Shown piece after piece: positions 1 to 9,427 of a stretch of 64,000 nt of DNA. The position numbers and the translations under genes were made by a program. Origin of the DNA: Allobrachymonas denitrificans DSM 15123 (GTDB lineage: Bacteria; Pseudomonadota; Gammaproteobacteria; Burkholderiales; Burkholderiaceae_C); NCBI RefSeq assembly GCF_900110225.1, contig NZ_FOCW01000002.1, forward strand, positions 208,279 to 272,278, read 5' to 3'. The notes beneath the pieces were generated by a model. The model had not been told where the DNA came from, did not search any database, and worked only from the letters and a program-made list of their open reading frames with translations. How positions within the stretch are numbered: position 1 is the first letter of the stretch; every line of letters starts with the position of its first letter.

Positions 1-1
1 G

Positions 2-1224
<1,223 letters not shown>

Positions 1225-1225
<1 letters not shown>

Positions 1226-1527
1226 TGACGCAGGAACGTATGCAGACCAACCAGTCGAAAGCTGGCCTTCCGGGCCAGCAGGATCATCCCGAAGAGGGTC
1301 GTCCGTGGTGGAAATACCCGGTGGTGTGGATGGTGGTGGGTGGCCCGGTGGCCGTCATCATCGCCAGCCTGATCACTTGGTACTTCATCATGCACTCGCC
1401 CAATGAGGTGCTGATAGAGAGCAGGGAGGTGGAAACGCCAGGCCTGTCGGACCAGGGGGCGCAGTTTACGCCCGCCAACCGCGCCCGCAACCACGCGGCG
1501 ACGGGAGGGGTTCCGGCCTCACGCTGA
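1225..1527 (+). CDS. Short FixH/CcoH-like membrane protein
   Basis: A 100-residue protein with a charged N-terminus, one strong transmembrane helix at about residues 32-55 (VVWMVVGGPVAVIIASLITW) and a short polar tail. It starts on an ATG that shares a base with the ccoG stop, so the two are translationally coupled. Short single-helix proteins in this position are usually annotated FixH-like in Burkholderiales and are thought to help cbb3 oxidase assembly or stability. Classical FixH proteins are longer, with a periplasmic domain that is largely missing here. The assignment rests on position and topology more than on motif. A rho-independent terminator follows closely and ends the cco transcript. 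Confidence 0.75.
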
Positions 1528-1545
1528 CCTGCTTCGAACGCAATT

Positions 1546-1577
1546 GCAATGCCGGCCTAGTGCCGGCATTGCTTTTT
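1546..1577 (+). terminator. Rho-independent terminator of the cco genes
   Basis: A perfect 11-bp stem (GCAATGCCGGC / GCCGGCATTGC) with a 5-base loop is followed by five T residues. It sits 18 bases after the FixH-like stop. Confidence 0.9.
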
Positions 1578-1798
1578 CCGGTGTCTGGATGGTGGGCGGG
1601 GTAGGGTCACTCAGGCGAGTGCAGCACCTGGTGGTGTGAATACCGGGGTGAAATCTGTGCGCGCAACGATGCGCCGGAAGCCGGCGGTGTTGTCGTTGAC
1701 CGGGTGCGCTGAAAGCAGCGGGCGCAGCGACACGCCATCAACCCGGGACAGGCACCCGCGCGGCCGCCGCCGTGATAGCAGCGGGCACAGCAATGCGC

Positions 1799-2527
1799 CT
1801 ATTCAGGGTGGTGCTGGCTCACAAGCTGCTGCAGCGCCACCGTATCCAGAATGCGCACATGGCGCTGGCGCACCTCCACGATGCCCTGTTCGGCAAACTT
1901 GGAGAACATGCGGCTCACGGTTTCGAGCTTGAGGCCGAGATAGCTGCCGATTTCCTCACGCGTCATGCGCAACACCAGTTCCAGCGGCGAGAAACCGCGC
2001 GCATGCAGGCGCTGCACCAGATTGAGCAGGAAGGCGGCCAGGCGCTCCTCGGCGCGCATGCTGCCGAGCAGCAGCATCATGCTCTGGTCACGCACGATTT
2101 CGCGGCTCATGATCTTGTGCACATGGTTCTGCAGCGCGGTCACTTCGCGCGACAGCGCTTCCAGTTCGTCATAGGGCATGACGCAGACTTCGGAGTCTTC
2201 CAGCGCGATGGCGTCGCAGGTGTGGCGGTCGTGCACGATGCCGTCGAGGCCGACGACTTCGCCGGCCATCTGGAAGCCGGTTACCTGGTCGCGGCCGTCC
2301 TGGGCCGTGACGGTGGTCTTGAAGAAGCCGGTGCGGATGGCGTACAGGGCCTTGAACGGATCGCCATGGGTGAAGAGCGGATCGCCGCGCGGCACCTTGC
2401 GGCGCGATCCCACCATCTCGTCGATGTAGCGCAGTTCCGCCTCGCTCAGGCCCATGGGCATGCACAGCTCGCGCAGGTTGCAGTTCGAGCAGGCCACTTT
2501 GTATGACTTCGGGAACGAGGGAGACAT
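1799..2527 (-). CDS. fnr: FNR-type oxygen-sensing transcriptional regulator
   Basis: A 242-residue member of the CRP/FNR family. The N-terminus has the cysteine cluster of a 4Fe-4S oxygen sensor (C13, C16, C22), and a fourth cysteine at about residue 104 (HTCDAI) completes the ligand set. A cyclic-nucleotide-binding-type barrel, a dimerisation helix and a helix-turn-helix near residues 190-215 (EEIGSYLGLKLETVSRMF) follow. The recognition helix has the E..SR pattern of FNR-class TTGAT readers. I chose the start that begins MSPSFPKSYKVAC; the open frame runs further upstream but would cross the shared promoter. It is divergent from hemN, and the intergenic region holds an FNR box, so autoregulation and control of hemN are likely. 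Neighbouring cco genes are classic FNR targets. Confidence 0.95.
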   Translation of the reverse strand: MSPSFPKSYKVACSNCNLRELCMPMGLSEAELRYIDEMVGSRRKVPRGDPLFTHGDPFKALYAIRTGFFKTTVTAQDGRDQVTGFQMAGEVVGLDGIVHDRHTCDAIALEDSEVCVMPYDELEALSREVTALQNHVHKIMSREIVRDQSMMLLLGSMRAEERLAAFLLNLVQRLHARGFSPLELVLRMTREEIGSYLGLKLETVSRMFSKFAEQGIVEVRQRHVRILDTVALQQLVSQHHPE

Positions 2528-2607
2528 GCAGCTATCCGTGGCGCGCCCTGTGCGCGCTTGATCCGTATCATGGAAAGCCGTGATTATCGCATGGCGGAAA
2601 AACTGCA

Positions 2608-2621
2608 TTGATACATGTCAA
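2608..2621. promoter_or_regulatory. FNR-binding site between fnr and hemN
   Basis: TTGATACATGTCAA matches the FNR consensus TTGAT-N4-ATCAA except at one position. It is 81 bases upstream of the fnr start and 131-143 bases upstream of hemN, in the divergent promoter region. Which gene it controls, and in which direction, cannot be read from sequence. Confidence 0.8.
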
Positions 2622-2751
2622 TTGCGGTAGGGTCATATCGCTGGCACAGTGGGTGTTCTCACTGACAGACTGGCAGCGTTCTCCAGGCAACCCCCATTCT
2701 TGCGGCCCTTTCCCGCGTGCGGGCATTGCTGCGACACGCTGCTCACTTAGA

Positions 2752-4161
2752 ATGCCCGAGACCATGAGCAGTTCCGAACACACCTACCTCACCCCCGAAC
2801 TTCTGGCGCGCTACGACATTGCCGGCCCGCGCTACACGTCCTATCCCACGGCCGACCGCTTCGTCGAGGCGTTTGGCGAGAGCGACTATATCGATGCGCT
2901 GGAGCAGCGGCACAATTCGCGTCCCGGCCATGTACTGCCGCTGTCGATCTATGTGCACGTGCCGTTCTGCCAGTCGCTGTGCTACTACTGCGCCTGCAAC
3001 AAGATCATCACCAAGCACCGTGAGCGCGGTACCGAATACCTGCGCTACCTGCAGCGCGAGATCGACCTGCATGTGACGCGTCTGGGGCGCGGGCAGGTGG
3101 TGTCGCAACTGCACTTCGGCGGCGGCACGCCGACCTTCCTGGATGATGCGGAACTGGGCCAGCTGATGGGCATGATCCGTGGCGCGTTCGAGCTGGCCGA
3201 GGGGGGCGAATATTCGGTGGAGGTGGATCCCCGTACCGTGGACGAGGCACGCCTGCAGAACCTGTTCGATCTGGGTTTCAACCGCCTGAGCTTCGGCGTG
3301 CAGGACTTCGATCCGGACGTGCAGAAGGCGGTGCACCGCATCCAGCCTGCCGAGCAGGTGTTTGCGCTGGTGGAGGCTTCGCGCCGCATCGGTTTCAAGT
3401 CGGTCAACGTGGACCTGATCTACGGCCTGCCGCAGCAGACGGCGGCCTCGTTCGCACGCACGCTGAAACAGGTGAACGAGCTGCGTCCGGACCGCATTGC
3501 GCTGTATGCCTATGCGCACCTGCCGGAGCGTTTCAAGGCGCAGCGCCGCATCGACGCCTACACGCTGCCCAGCGGCGGCGAGAAGATCGAGATGCTGTCG
3601 CAGTCGCTCAAGGCCTTTGGCGATGCCGGCTACGTGTACGTGGGCATGGACCACTTCGCGCTGCCGGACGATGCGCTGGCCATTGCCAAGCGCCAGGGTC
3701 GCCTGCATCGCAACTTCCAGGGCTACAGCACGCAGCCGGACTGCGACCTGATCGGCCTGGGTGTATCGGCCATTGGCCGCATCGGCGCCACCTACAGCCA
3801 GAACGCCAAGACGCTGGAAGAGTATTACGACGCCGTGGAGCGCGGCCACTTCCCGGTGGTGCGCGGTCTGGCGCTGACGCGCGATGACCTGATCCGCCGT
3901 GCCGTGATCATGGCCATCATGTGCCAGGGCGAGATCGCCTATGAATCGATCAACCTGGCCTGGCTGATCGACTTCAAGGAATACTTTGCCCGCGAACTTG
4001 AGCTGCTCAAGCAGAAGGAGGAAGAGGGCATGGTGCGCATCACCGACACCGGCATCACCGTGACCGAACAGGGCTGGTACTTCGTGCGCGGCGTGGCCAT
4101 GCTGTTCGACAAGTACCTGCAGGCTGACCGTACCCGCGTGAAATTCTCTAAAATCATCTGA
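2752..4161 (+). CDS. hemN: Oxygen-independent coproporphyrinogen III dehydrogenase (radical SAM)
   Basis: HemN converts coproporphyrinogen III to protoporphyrinogen IX without oxygen, in the cytoplasm, supplying heme during low-oxygen growth. The 469-residue product has the radical-SAM cluster motif C73-x3-C77-x2-C80 followed by C82 (CQSLCYYCAC), as in true HemN rather than HemW. The GGGTP motif follows (FGGGTPTFL), then the HemN C-terminal domain. The open frame extends upstream to 2608, but homology begins only near MSSSEHTYLTPELL, so start 2752 (or 2764) is preferred; the longer frame would overlap the FNR box. It is divergent from fnr and a probable FNR target. Confidence 0.95.
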   Translation: MPETMSSSEHTYLTPELLARYDIAGPRYTSYPTADRFVEAFGESDYIDALEQRHNSRPGHVLPLSIYVHVPFCQSLCYYCACNKIITKHRERGTEYLRYLQREIDLHVTRLGRGQVVSQLHFGGGTPTFLDDAELGQLMGMIRGAFELAEGGEYSVEVDPRTVDEARLQNLFDLGFNRLSFGVQDFDPDVQKAVHRIQPAEQVFALVEASRRIGFKSVNVDLIYGLPQQTAASFARTLKQVNELRPDRIALYAYAHLPERFKAQRRIDAYTLPSGGEKIEMLSQSLKAFGDAGYVYVGMDHFALPDDALAIAKRQGRLHRNFQGYSTQPDCDLIGLGVSAIGRIGATYSQNAKTLEEYYDAVERGHFPVVRGLALTRDDLIRRAVIMAIMCQGEIAYESINLAWLIDFKEYFARELELLKQKEEEGMVRITDTGITVTEQGWYFVRGVAMLFDKYLQADRTRVKFSKII

Positions 4162-4205
4162 TCGGTGGCAGGCACCCGGCAGGGTGAGAGGGACTGCCAT
4201 GGCAA

Positions 4206-4239
4206 GGCCGGCACCGGTGCAAACCGTGCCGGCCGTTTT
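4206..4239 (+). terminator. Rho-independent terminator after hemN
   Basis: GGCCGGCAC (4206-4214) pairs with GTGCCGGCC (4226-4234). The stem can extend inward past a one-base bulge, and GTTTT follows. The next gene starts about 20 bases later and probably has its own ribosome-binding site (GAAAGAGAAG). Confidence 0.65.
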
Positions 4240-4254
4240 GCATGAAAGAGAAGT

Positions 4255-4953
4255 ATGGAAGCATCATTGATCGTCACGGCCCTGCTGATGGGCCTGGCGG
4301 GCGGTCCGCACTGCATTGCCATGTGCGGTGCCGCATGTGCGGGGATCGGAGTGACAGCCGGTGACAGGCCGGCACAGCAGAACCGGGCCATGGGCCTGTT
4401 CCAGGTGGGACGTGTGCTGGGTTATGCCGGCCTCGGCGGTCTGGCGGCGGCCACCATGCAGGGCCTGGGCTGGCTGACCGTGCAGAGCGCTGCCCTGCGG
4501 CCGGTGTGGAGCACCATCCATGTGGCGGCGCTCGTGCTGGGCCTGCTGCTGCTGTTCCAGGCGCGCCAGCCGGCCTGGCTGGAACGCTCGGCACGCAACG
4601 TCTGGGAGCGCATCAAGCGGCTGCAGAAGCGCGGCGGTGCCTTCGGGCCCGTGCTGGTGGGCATGCTGTGGGCCTTCCTGCCCTGTGGGCTACTCTATTC
4701 GGCCTTGCTGGTGGCTGCGCTGACAGGCGTGGTCTGGCAGGGGGCTGCCGTGATGGCCCTGTTCGTGGTGGGAACCAGTGTGTCGCTGATGGCGGGGCCC
4801 TGGCTGCTGCTGCGCATGCAGGGCATGGGGCTGGGTGACGGACAGTGGGGCATCCGCCTTGCGGGTCTGGCACTGGCCATCAGTGCGGCTGTGGCGCTGT
4901 GGATGGGCCTGATGCACGACCAGGCGCCCTGGTGCGTGACGCCGGCCGGATGA
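4255..4953 (+). CDS. TauE/SafE-like (DsbD_2 type) membrane protein linked to cbb3 oxidase genes
   Basis: A 232-residue polytopic membrane protein with about six hydrophobic segments. The N-terminal GGPHCIAMCGAAC stretch is the hallmark of the UreH/DsbD_2 branch of the TauE/SafE-like families. A second half-repeat shows LPCGLLYSALLVAAL. Members of this branch are commonly found beside cco genes in betaproteobacteria and are thought to act in cytochrome oxidase biogenesis or metal/redox handling, but the transported species is not known here. It is preceded by a good Shine-Dalgarno sequence and lies downstream of hemN on the same strand. Conserved cysteines in helix 1 (CIAMC) and helix 4 (PC) would suit thiol or copper chemistry; this is inference. 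Confidence 0.8.
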   Translation: MEASLIVTALLMGLAGGPHCIAMCGAACAGIGVTAGDRPAQQNRAMGLFQVGRVLGYAGLGGLAAATMQGLGWLTVQSAALRPVWSTIHVAALVLGLLLLFQARQPAWLERSARNVWERIKRLQKRGGAFGPVLVGMLWAFLPCGLLYSALLVAALTGVVWQGAAVMALFVVGTSVSLMAGPWLLLRMQGMGLGDGQWGIRLAGLALAISAAVALWMGLMHDQAPWCVTPAG

Positions 4954-4958
4954 TATCC

Positions 4959-4978
4959 GGGTGCCGCGTCAGGCACCC
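4959..4978. terminator. Possible bidirectional terminator hairpin
   Basis: GGGTGCC / GGCACCC forms a 7-bp stem between two convergent genes and overlaps the last codons of the minus-strand gene. There is no clear T tract, so this is a weak call. Confidence 0.35.
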
Positions 4979-5793
4979 AGCAGGCGGATGCCCTTGATCA
5001 GCATGCTCACGGCGAGCAGCATCAGGATGCCGGCGAAGATGCGCTTGAGCGTTTTCACCGGCAGCGCGTGCGCAGTGCGCGCACCCAGCGGAGCCATCAG
5101 CACGCTGCAGCTGGCAATCACAGCCAGCGCCGGCAGCCACACGTAGCCGACGGACCATTCCGGGCGGCCAGCCACGCTCCAGCCACCCAGCACGTAGCCG
5201 ATGACGTTGAACACGGCAATCGGAAAGCCCAGCGCGGCGCTGGTGGCCACGGCGTTGTGGATGGCGACGTTGCACCAGGTCATGAAGGGCACGCTCAGGA
5301 AGCCGCCACCGGCACCCAGCAGGCCGGACAGGAAGCCGATCACGCTGCCGGCCGCCATCTGGCCGCCGCGACCGGGCATCTGGCGCGTGGGCTTGGGCTT
5401 GCGGTCCAGGAACATCTGCAGCGCGGCCAGGATCACCAGCACGCCGAATACGACGGACAGCCAGGCGCCCTTGAGCAGGGCGAACACGCCGATGCTGACC
5501 ACCAGCGCGCCGATCATGATGCCGGGGGCAATGCCCTTGACCAGATCCCAGCGCACCATGCCGCGCTTGTGGTGGGCGCGCACGCTGGAGATGGAGGTGA
5601 AGATGATGGTGGCCATGGAGGTGGCGATCGCCATCTTGACGGCCAGTTCGTTGTCGACGCCACGGCTCGCCAGGATCCAGGTGATGAAGGGCACCAGCAC
5701 CATGCCGCCACCTACGCCCAGCAGGCCGGCCATGAAGCCGCCGGTCAGACCGAGCGCGGCCAGTTCAACAATGGTGATGGGTTCGAGGAGCAT
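4969..5793 (-). CDS. TauE/SafE-family anion exporter-like membrane protein
   Basis: A 274-residue protein with eight or so hydrophobic helices and the two internal repeats typical of TauE/SafE permeases: GFMAGLLGVGGGMVLVP in the first half and GFLSGLLGAGGGFLSVP in the second. Both glycine-rich hairpins are intact. The family exports sulfite, sulfoacetate and related organosulfur anions; the real substrate cannot be told from sequence. It is transcribed alone, convergent with the DsbD_2-like gene and downstream of 6S RNA, from which it is separated by a minus-strand terminator. Confidence 0.85.
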   Translation of the reverse strand: MLLEPITIVELAALGLTGGFMAGLLGVGGGMVLVPFITWILASRGVDNELAVKMAIATSMATIIFTSISSVRAHHKRGMVRWDLVKGIAPGIMIGALVVSIGVFALLKGAWLSVVFGVLVILAALQMFLDRKPKPTRQMPGRGGQMAAGSVIGFLSGLLGAGGGFLSVPFMTWCNVAIHNAVATSAALGFPIAVFNVIGYVLGGWSVAGRPEWSVGYVWLPALAVIASCSVLMAPLGARTAHALPVKTLKRIFAGILMLLAVSMLIKGIRLLGA

Positions 5794-5831
5794 GGCGGGA
5801 AGAGGGTTGGGGCGTTCGGGGCCGGAACGCG

Positions 5832-5855
5832 AAAAGCCGCCCGAGAGGGCGGCTT
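5832..5855 (-). terminator. Rho-independent terminator downstream of 6S RNA
   Basis: Read on the minus strand, GCCGCCC, a 4-base loop, then GGGCGGC, followed by TTTT. It lies about 40 bases past the predicted 3' end of 6S RNA and would end the zapA/6S transcript. Confidence 0.75.
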
Positions 5856-5892
5856 GGTGTCTGTCGCAAAGGGCGCAAGACGGCTGTTAGGT

Positions 5893-6062
5893 GTCTGCAG
5901 CGGAACTTGACCGTCATCCTGAACGGAGGGGTTCAGGTGGGCGAGGGCAGCAAGGCCTTGGGTTCATCTAACGCGAGATGATCACGCTGGCCGAGCGATC
6001 TACCAAGCCCGGGCTCAGAGAGCATTGGTTCAAGGAAATATAAAGCCAAGCTCGCTGCAGAC
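5893..6062 (-). ncRNA. ssrS: 6S RNA (RNA polymerase-binding regulatory RNA)
   Basis: The 344-base gap after zapA has no convincing gene. On the minus strand it holds a 170-nt segment closed by a long terminal stem (GTCTGCAGCG at the 5' end with CGCTGCAGAC at the 3' end). The 3' arm has the 6S-like sequence CACCTGAAC-loop-GTTCAGGATGACGG. The opposite arm has GCTTGGTAGATCGCTCGG, resembling GGTTGGTGAGCATGCTCGG of E. coli 6S RNA. Length, the central open region and position right after zapA all match ssrS in many proteobacteria. A TAAAAT hexamer 7-8 bases upstream of the 5' end is a reasonable -10. Exact ends are estimates. 6S RNA mimics open promoter DNA and holds sigma-70 polymerase in stationary phase. 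Confidence 0.82.
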
Positions 6063-6137
6063 GCCTTCATTTTAGGACGAAATCAGCGCTGGTGGGGAGT
6101 CTGCAGATGTAAAAGCCCGCGCGAGCCGTACGGCATC

Positions 6138-6470
6138 TCAGATCAGCCGGCCGTCCTCGGCAAGGGCTTCGTCCATGCGCTGCAGCAGGGCCTGCATGCG
6201 GGGGTGCACCAGTTCGGGCGCCTGCGCTTCGCCTTCGGCTGCGGGAGCGGGCGGGGCAGCGATCTGCTGTTCCTTTTCGATCAGGTCGAAGGCCATGTTG
6301 AGGGCTGCCAGCACGGCGATGCGGTCACGGGCACGGATCTTGCCGGCATCGCGGATCTTGCACATGGCGCTGTCGACACGCTGGACTGCCTCGATCATGC
6401 GTTCTTCGGAACCATCCGGGCAGGCCAGCACATAGGCCTGGCCCATGATCGGGACTTCGAGTTGCTTCAT
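6138..6470 (-). CDS. zapA: Cell division protein ZapA
   Basis: A 110-residue cytoplasmic protein that binds FtsZ and stabilises the Z ring. The N-terminus (MKQLEVPIMGQAYVLACPDG) is the typical ZapA beta-hairpin. The middle (RDRIAVLAALNMAFDLI) is the family's conserved helix leading into the coiled coil. An Ala/Pro-rich linker follows before a short C-terminal helix. The start overlaps the stop of the upstream coiled-coil gene by four bases, so the two are coupled. 6S RNA follows immediately, as in many proteobacteria. Confidence 0.93.
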   Translation of the reverse strand: MKQLEVPIMGQAYVLACPDGSEERMIEAVQRVDSAMCKIRDAGKIRARDRIAVLAALNMAFDLIEKEQQIAAPPAPAAEGEAQAPELVHPRMQALLQRMDEALAEDGRLI

Positions 6471-6784
6471 TGCGAATCATCCTTGGCGGCAGGGGAGGGC
6501 TGGGCGGCTTGCGGCTGGCCCCAGACGCTGCACGTGGCAGGCGCAGTTGCGGGGGCGGCGGCCACCGGGGCGGCAGGCTCGGCGGGCAGGCGTGCCAGCA
6601 GGGCGTCGACGCGGGCGCGGGCGGCCGACAGGCGCGACTTGAGGGAGTCCCGCTCCTGGGTCACTTCCTGCAGCTGGCCCTGCAGCAGGGCGGCGGTTTT
6701 CTGCAGTTCCTGGTAGCGCAGCAGCATGTGTTCCATGCGGTCTGCGACCTGGTCGAGCGAGAGCGGGGTAGGGGGAGTGGTCAT
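6467..6784 (-). CDS. Small coiled-coil protein, ZapB-like, coupled to zapA
   Basis: A 105-residue protein. Residues 10-65 form an almost unbroken heptad pattern (VADRMEHMLLRYQELQKTAA and onward) and the tail is Ala/Pro-rich. I start it at MTTPPTPLSLDQ because the upstream part of the open frame has no family-like sequence. Small coiled-coil proteins just upstream of zapA recur in betaproteobacteria and are annotated as TIGR02449/ZapB-like. By position and shape a role at the divisome, bridging ZapA-bound FtsZ, is plausible but inferred. Confidence 0.8.
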   Translation of the reverse strand: MTTPPTPLSLDQVADRMEHMLLRYQELQKTAALLQGQLQEVTQERDSLKSRLSAARARVDALLARLPAEPAAPVAAAPATAPATCSVWGQPQAAQPSPAAKDDSQ

Positions 6785-6927
6785 GGCACGAGAACGACAG
6801 GCAAACAGGAAGCTGACGTGGCCCGCGCAGACAGGCCGGGCCCCTTCGCTGCACATTGTAGATGATGCGGCTGGAGCGCCATGGGGGCTTTCCAGAGGGA
6901 CGTGTGGAATCATCCTACAATATCCGG

Positions 6928-7138
6928 ATTGCTGGTGCCCGGCAGGCCGTTCTGGCGGCCGGGTAAACGGGAAGCAGGAACGGTGGCTGATGGATGCCAT
7001 TGCAAAGCCTGCGCTGCCCCCGCAACGGTGATACGGCGCAGCTTGCCTTGCGGGCAGCTGCCGCAGCGTTCTCCCAAGCCACTGGCCTTGCGCCGGGAAG
7101 GCAACGCTGCCATGCCGTCAGCCCGGATACCGGCCAGC
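6928..7138 (+). promoter_or_regulatory. Cobalamin (B12) riboswitch
   Basis: The 525-base gap before cobU carries a full cobalamin aptamer. In order: GGTGCCC, GGGTAAACGGGAAGCAGGAA, CTGCCCCCGCAACGGTGA, the B12 box AAGCCACTGG (7076-7085), CGGGAAGGCAACG and GTCAGCCCGGATACCGGCC. TACAAT at 6916-6921 is a good -10 just upstream, with only a poor -35. After the aptamer there are about 170 bases before cobU. They hold a hairpin (GACAGCC 7147-7153 with GGCTGTC 7164-7170) and a GC-rich stretch ending in TTTTCCTGCTTTT, so the expression platform may act by termination or by hiding the start site. High adenosylcobalamin should repress the eight genes downstream. Confidence 0.95.
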
Positions 7139-7309
7139 ATGCTAGGGACAGCCGTTCGCGGATGGCTGTCGGAACGGAATGCAGCGGCGGGGTGCCGGCG
7201 GCTTTTCCTGCTTTTCTCATGGTGGCATGGTGCCAGTGCTGGCTGACGATTTTTCTCCGGTTTTCTGCTTGTCCAACGGGGCGCTGATGCGCATGCCCGC
7301 TGCGCAGCC

Positions 7310-8026
7310 ATGGGGCAGTGCATGAGTGCAGGGCGCCATCACGAGCTGATCCTGGGCGGGCAGAAGTCCGGCAAGACGGTGCGCGCCGAGCGAGCCGTGG
7401 CGCGCTGGCTGGAGCAGGATCCGGCGCGTCGTGCGCTGTATCTGGCCACGGCCTTGCCGTGGGATGCCGAGATGCAGGAGCGCATCGCGCGCCACCAGCA
7501 GGATCGCGCGCAGCGTGTGCCGCGCATGGAGACGCTGCAGGCGGGCGGGCGCGGTGAGCTGCTGGATGTGCCGGCCCTACTGCGGGAGCATGCTGCGCCG
7601 GATGTGGCGCTGGTGCTGGATTGCCTGACGCTGTGGCTGACGCAGCAGCTGATGCCGCTGGAGGTGGAAGAGGGCGCCGGGGAGCTGGCTGCACCGGCGC
7701 CGCCGGCCGGGGCAATTGCCGACACGCCGGTGCAGGTCGAAGCTCCGCACCAGGCGTGCAATGCATCCTCCGCAGTCCCCGGACATCGCGTGGCTGCGGC
7801 TACCGCCGATCTGCTGGAGGCCATCCAGGCCTGGCCCGGCCCCTTGTATATCGTGAGCAATGAAATCGGCCTGGGCGTGATTCCGCTCGGCCGCGAGACG
7901 CGTGCCTTTGTCGACGCGCTCGGCGAACTCAACCAGCGCGTGGCCGCCGTGTGCAGCCACGTGACCCTGATGGCGGCCGGATTGCCGCTGACATTGAAAT
8001 CTTCCGAACGAAAGGACCTGCCATGA
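7310..8026 (+). CDS. cobU: Adenosylcobinamide kinase / adenosylcobinamide-phosphate guanylyltransferase
   Basis: CobU (CobP) phosphorylates adenosylcobinamide and then adds GMP to give AdoCbi-GDP, the activated corrinoid for nucleotide-loop assembly. The P-loop is [11 protein letters not shown] near the N-terminus; [11 protein letters not shown] and [19 protein letters not shown] are family signatures. Between these two blocks is an Ala/Pro-rich insertion of about 45 residues that ordinary CobU proteins lack, making this 238 residues rather than about 180-190. The start is ambiguous: ATG at 7310 or at 7322 ([13 protein letters not shown]); neither has a strong Shine-Dalgarno sequence, which would suit riboswitch control of translation. 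It overlaps the next gene by four bases. Confidence 0.92.
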   Translation: MGQCMSAGRHHELILGGQKSGKTVRAERAVARWLEQDPARRALYLATALPWDAEMQERIARHQQDRAQRVPRMETLQAGGRGELLDVPALLREHAAPDVALVLDCLTLWLTQQLMPLEVEEGAGELAAPAPPAGAIADTPVQVEAPHQACNASSAVPGHRVAAATADLLEAIQAWPGPLYIVSNEIGLGVIPLGRETRAFVDALGELNQRVAAVCSHVTLMAAGLPLTLKSSERKDLP

Positions 8027-8592
8027 AAATCGAGGAACCGCCCAAGGAGAAACCGTACGAGAAGTCGGACGGCGAACGCCGCGGCCTCCTGATCGTCAAC
8101 ACCGGCGACGGCAAGGGCAAGAGCACGGCGGCCTTCGGCCTGGCGCTGCGCGCCACCGGCCGCGGCAAGAAGGTGAAGATCTACCAGTTCATGAAGGTGC
8201 CTAGCGCACGCTTTGGAGAACACCGCATGTTCGAGCAGATCGGCGTGCCGGTGGAGGGGCTGGGAGACGGCTTCAGCTGGAAGAGCCAGGATCTGGAGAA
8301 GTCCGCGCAGCTGGCGCGTGACGGCTGGGAAAAGGCCAAGGCGGCCATCCTGAGCGGCGAGTATTTCCTGGTGGTGTGTGACGAGATCACCTATCCGCTG
8401 GTGTACGGCTGGCTGCCGCTGGAAGACGTGGTGGAGACGCTGAAGAACCGTCCGCGCGATGTGCATGTGTGCCTGACCGGCCGCCGCTGCCCGCAGGAGA
8501 TCGTCGACATCGCCGATACCGTGACCGAGATGCGCCCGATCAAGCACGCGTTCGATGCCGGCATTCCGGCGCAGCGCGGGATCGAGGACTGA
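8023..8592 (+). CDS. cobO: Corrinoid adenosyltransferase, CobA/CobO type
   Basis: Transfers the adenosyl group of ATP to the cobalt of reduced corrinoids. The 189-residue protein has the family P-loop ([14 protein letters not shown]) and the later [14 protein letters not shown] and [11 protein letters not shown] motifs, which place it in the CobA/CobO/BtuR family rather than PduO. Start 8023 has a clear Shine-Dalgarno sequence (AAAGGA, 8011-8016), and its ATGA overlaps the cobU stop, indicating translational coupling. The open frame extends upstream inside cobU but without family similarity. Confidence 0.95.
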   Translation: MKIEEPPKEKPYEKSDGERRGLLIVNTGDGKGKSTAAFGLALRATGRGKKVKIYQFMKVPSARFGEHRMFEQIGVPVEGLGDGFSWKSQDLEKSAQLARDGWEKAKAAILSGEYFLVVCDEITYPLVYGWLPLEDVVETLKNRPRDVHVCLTGRRCPQEIVDIADTVTEMRPIKHAFDAGIPAQRGIED

Positions 8593-8601
8593 GCAGCCAT
8601 C

Positions 8602-9405
8602 GTGAACGACATGACCAGGGACTCGCACGTGCATTCCGAAACGGGCGGCGCTGCTGCGCTGCCGGATGCGGTGCGCGAGGACGCCTCCCATGCCTATTCC
8701 GCGGCGGACCGTGACGCGATCTACCGCGTGATGGCGCAGCGGCGCGACATGCGCCACTTCACGCCGGGAGCCCAGGTGGCCCCGGAGGTGCTGGAGCGGC
8801 TGCTGCTGGCGGCGCACGCCGGGCCGAGCGTGGGCTTCATGCAGCCGTGGCGCTTTCTGCGCATCACTGATGTCGGCCTGCGCGAACGCATTCATGCCTG
8901 CGTAGATCGCGAGCGGGTAGCCACGGCGCGTGCCCTGGGCGAGCGCGAGGAGGACTTCCTGCGGCTGAAGGTCGAGGGGATCCGCGAAGCGGCGGAGCTG
9001 ATCGCCGTGTGCCTGGCCGACGGGCGTGAGCGCCATGTGTTCGGCCGCCGTACCATGCCATACATGGACATTGCCTCGGTCGGCTGCGCGCTGCAGAATC
9101 TGTGGCTGGCGGCCCGCGCCGAAGGGTTGGGCGTGGGCTGGGTCTCGATCTTCGAGCCCGCGGAGCTGGCAGCCCTGTTGCAGCTGCCCGAAGGGGCCAG
9201 CACGCTGGCCCTGTTGTGCATCGGGCCGGTGCCCGAGTTCTATGACGCGCCCATGCTGCAGCAGCAGCGCTGGGCCAGCCGCATGCCGCTGGCGGATGTG
9301 GTCTTTGACAACACCTGGGGCCAGAGTGCCCCGTTCCTGCAGGGGCTTTGTCAGCCTGGGCAAAGCCCCATGGCCGACAATGCCGGCTGCGATTCTTCCG
9401 ATTGA
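8602..9405 (+). CDS. bluB: 5,6-dimethylbenzimidazole synthase
   Basis: BluB cannibalises reduced FMN to make 5,6-dimethylbenzimidazole, the lower ligand of B12, in an oxygen-dependent reaction. The 267-residue product has the nitroreductase fold. Useful signatures are [10 protein letters not shown] near residue 50, [16 protein letters not shown] (flavin pocket and lid), and [25 protein letters not shown]. The N-terminus is about 30 residues longer than the conserved core. Start is GTG at 8602; ATG at 8611 is possible. It lies 10 bases after cobO in the same operon. The oxygen need is notable beside an FNR/HemN microoxic block in the same window. Confidence 0.93.
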   Translation: MNDMTRDSHVHSETGGAAALPDAVREDASHAYSAADRDAIYRVMAQRRDMRHFTPGAQVAPEVLERLLLAAHAGPSVGFMQPWRFLRITDVGLRERIHACVDRERVATARALGEREEDFLRLKVEGIREAAELIAVCLADGRERHVFGRRTMPYMDIASVGCALQNLWLAARAEGLGVGWVSIFEPAELAALLQLPEGASTLALLCIGPVPEFYDAPMLQQQRWASRMPLADVVFDNTWGQSAPFLQGLCQPGQSPMADNAGCDSSD

Positions 9406-9427
9406 TGATGAGAAAGTCCGAAAGAAA

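Noticed and set aside
1578..1798. A short gene between the cco terminator and fnr
   Set aside because: The small frames here are shadows with no ribosome-binding site or plausible protein composition; I see nothing supported.
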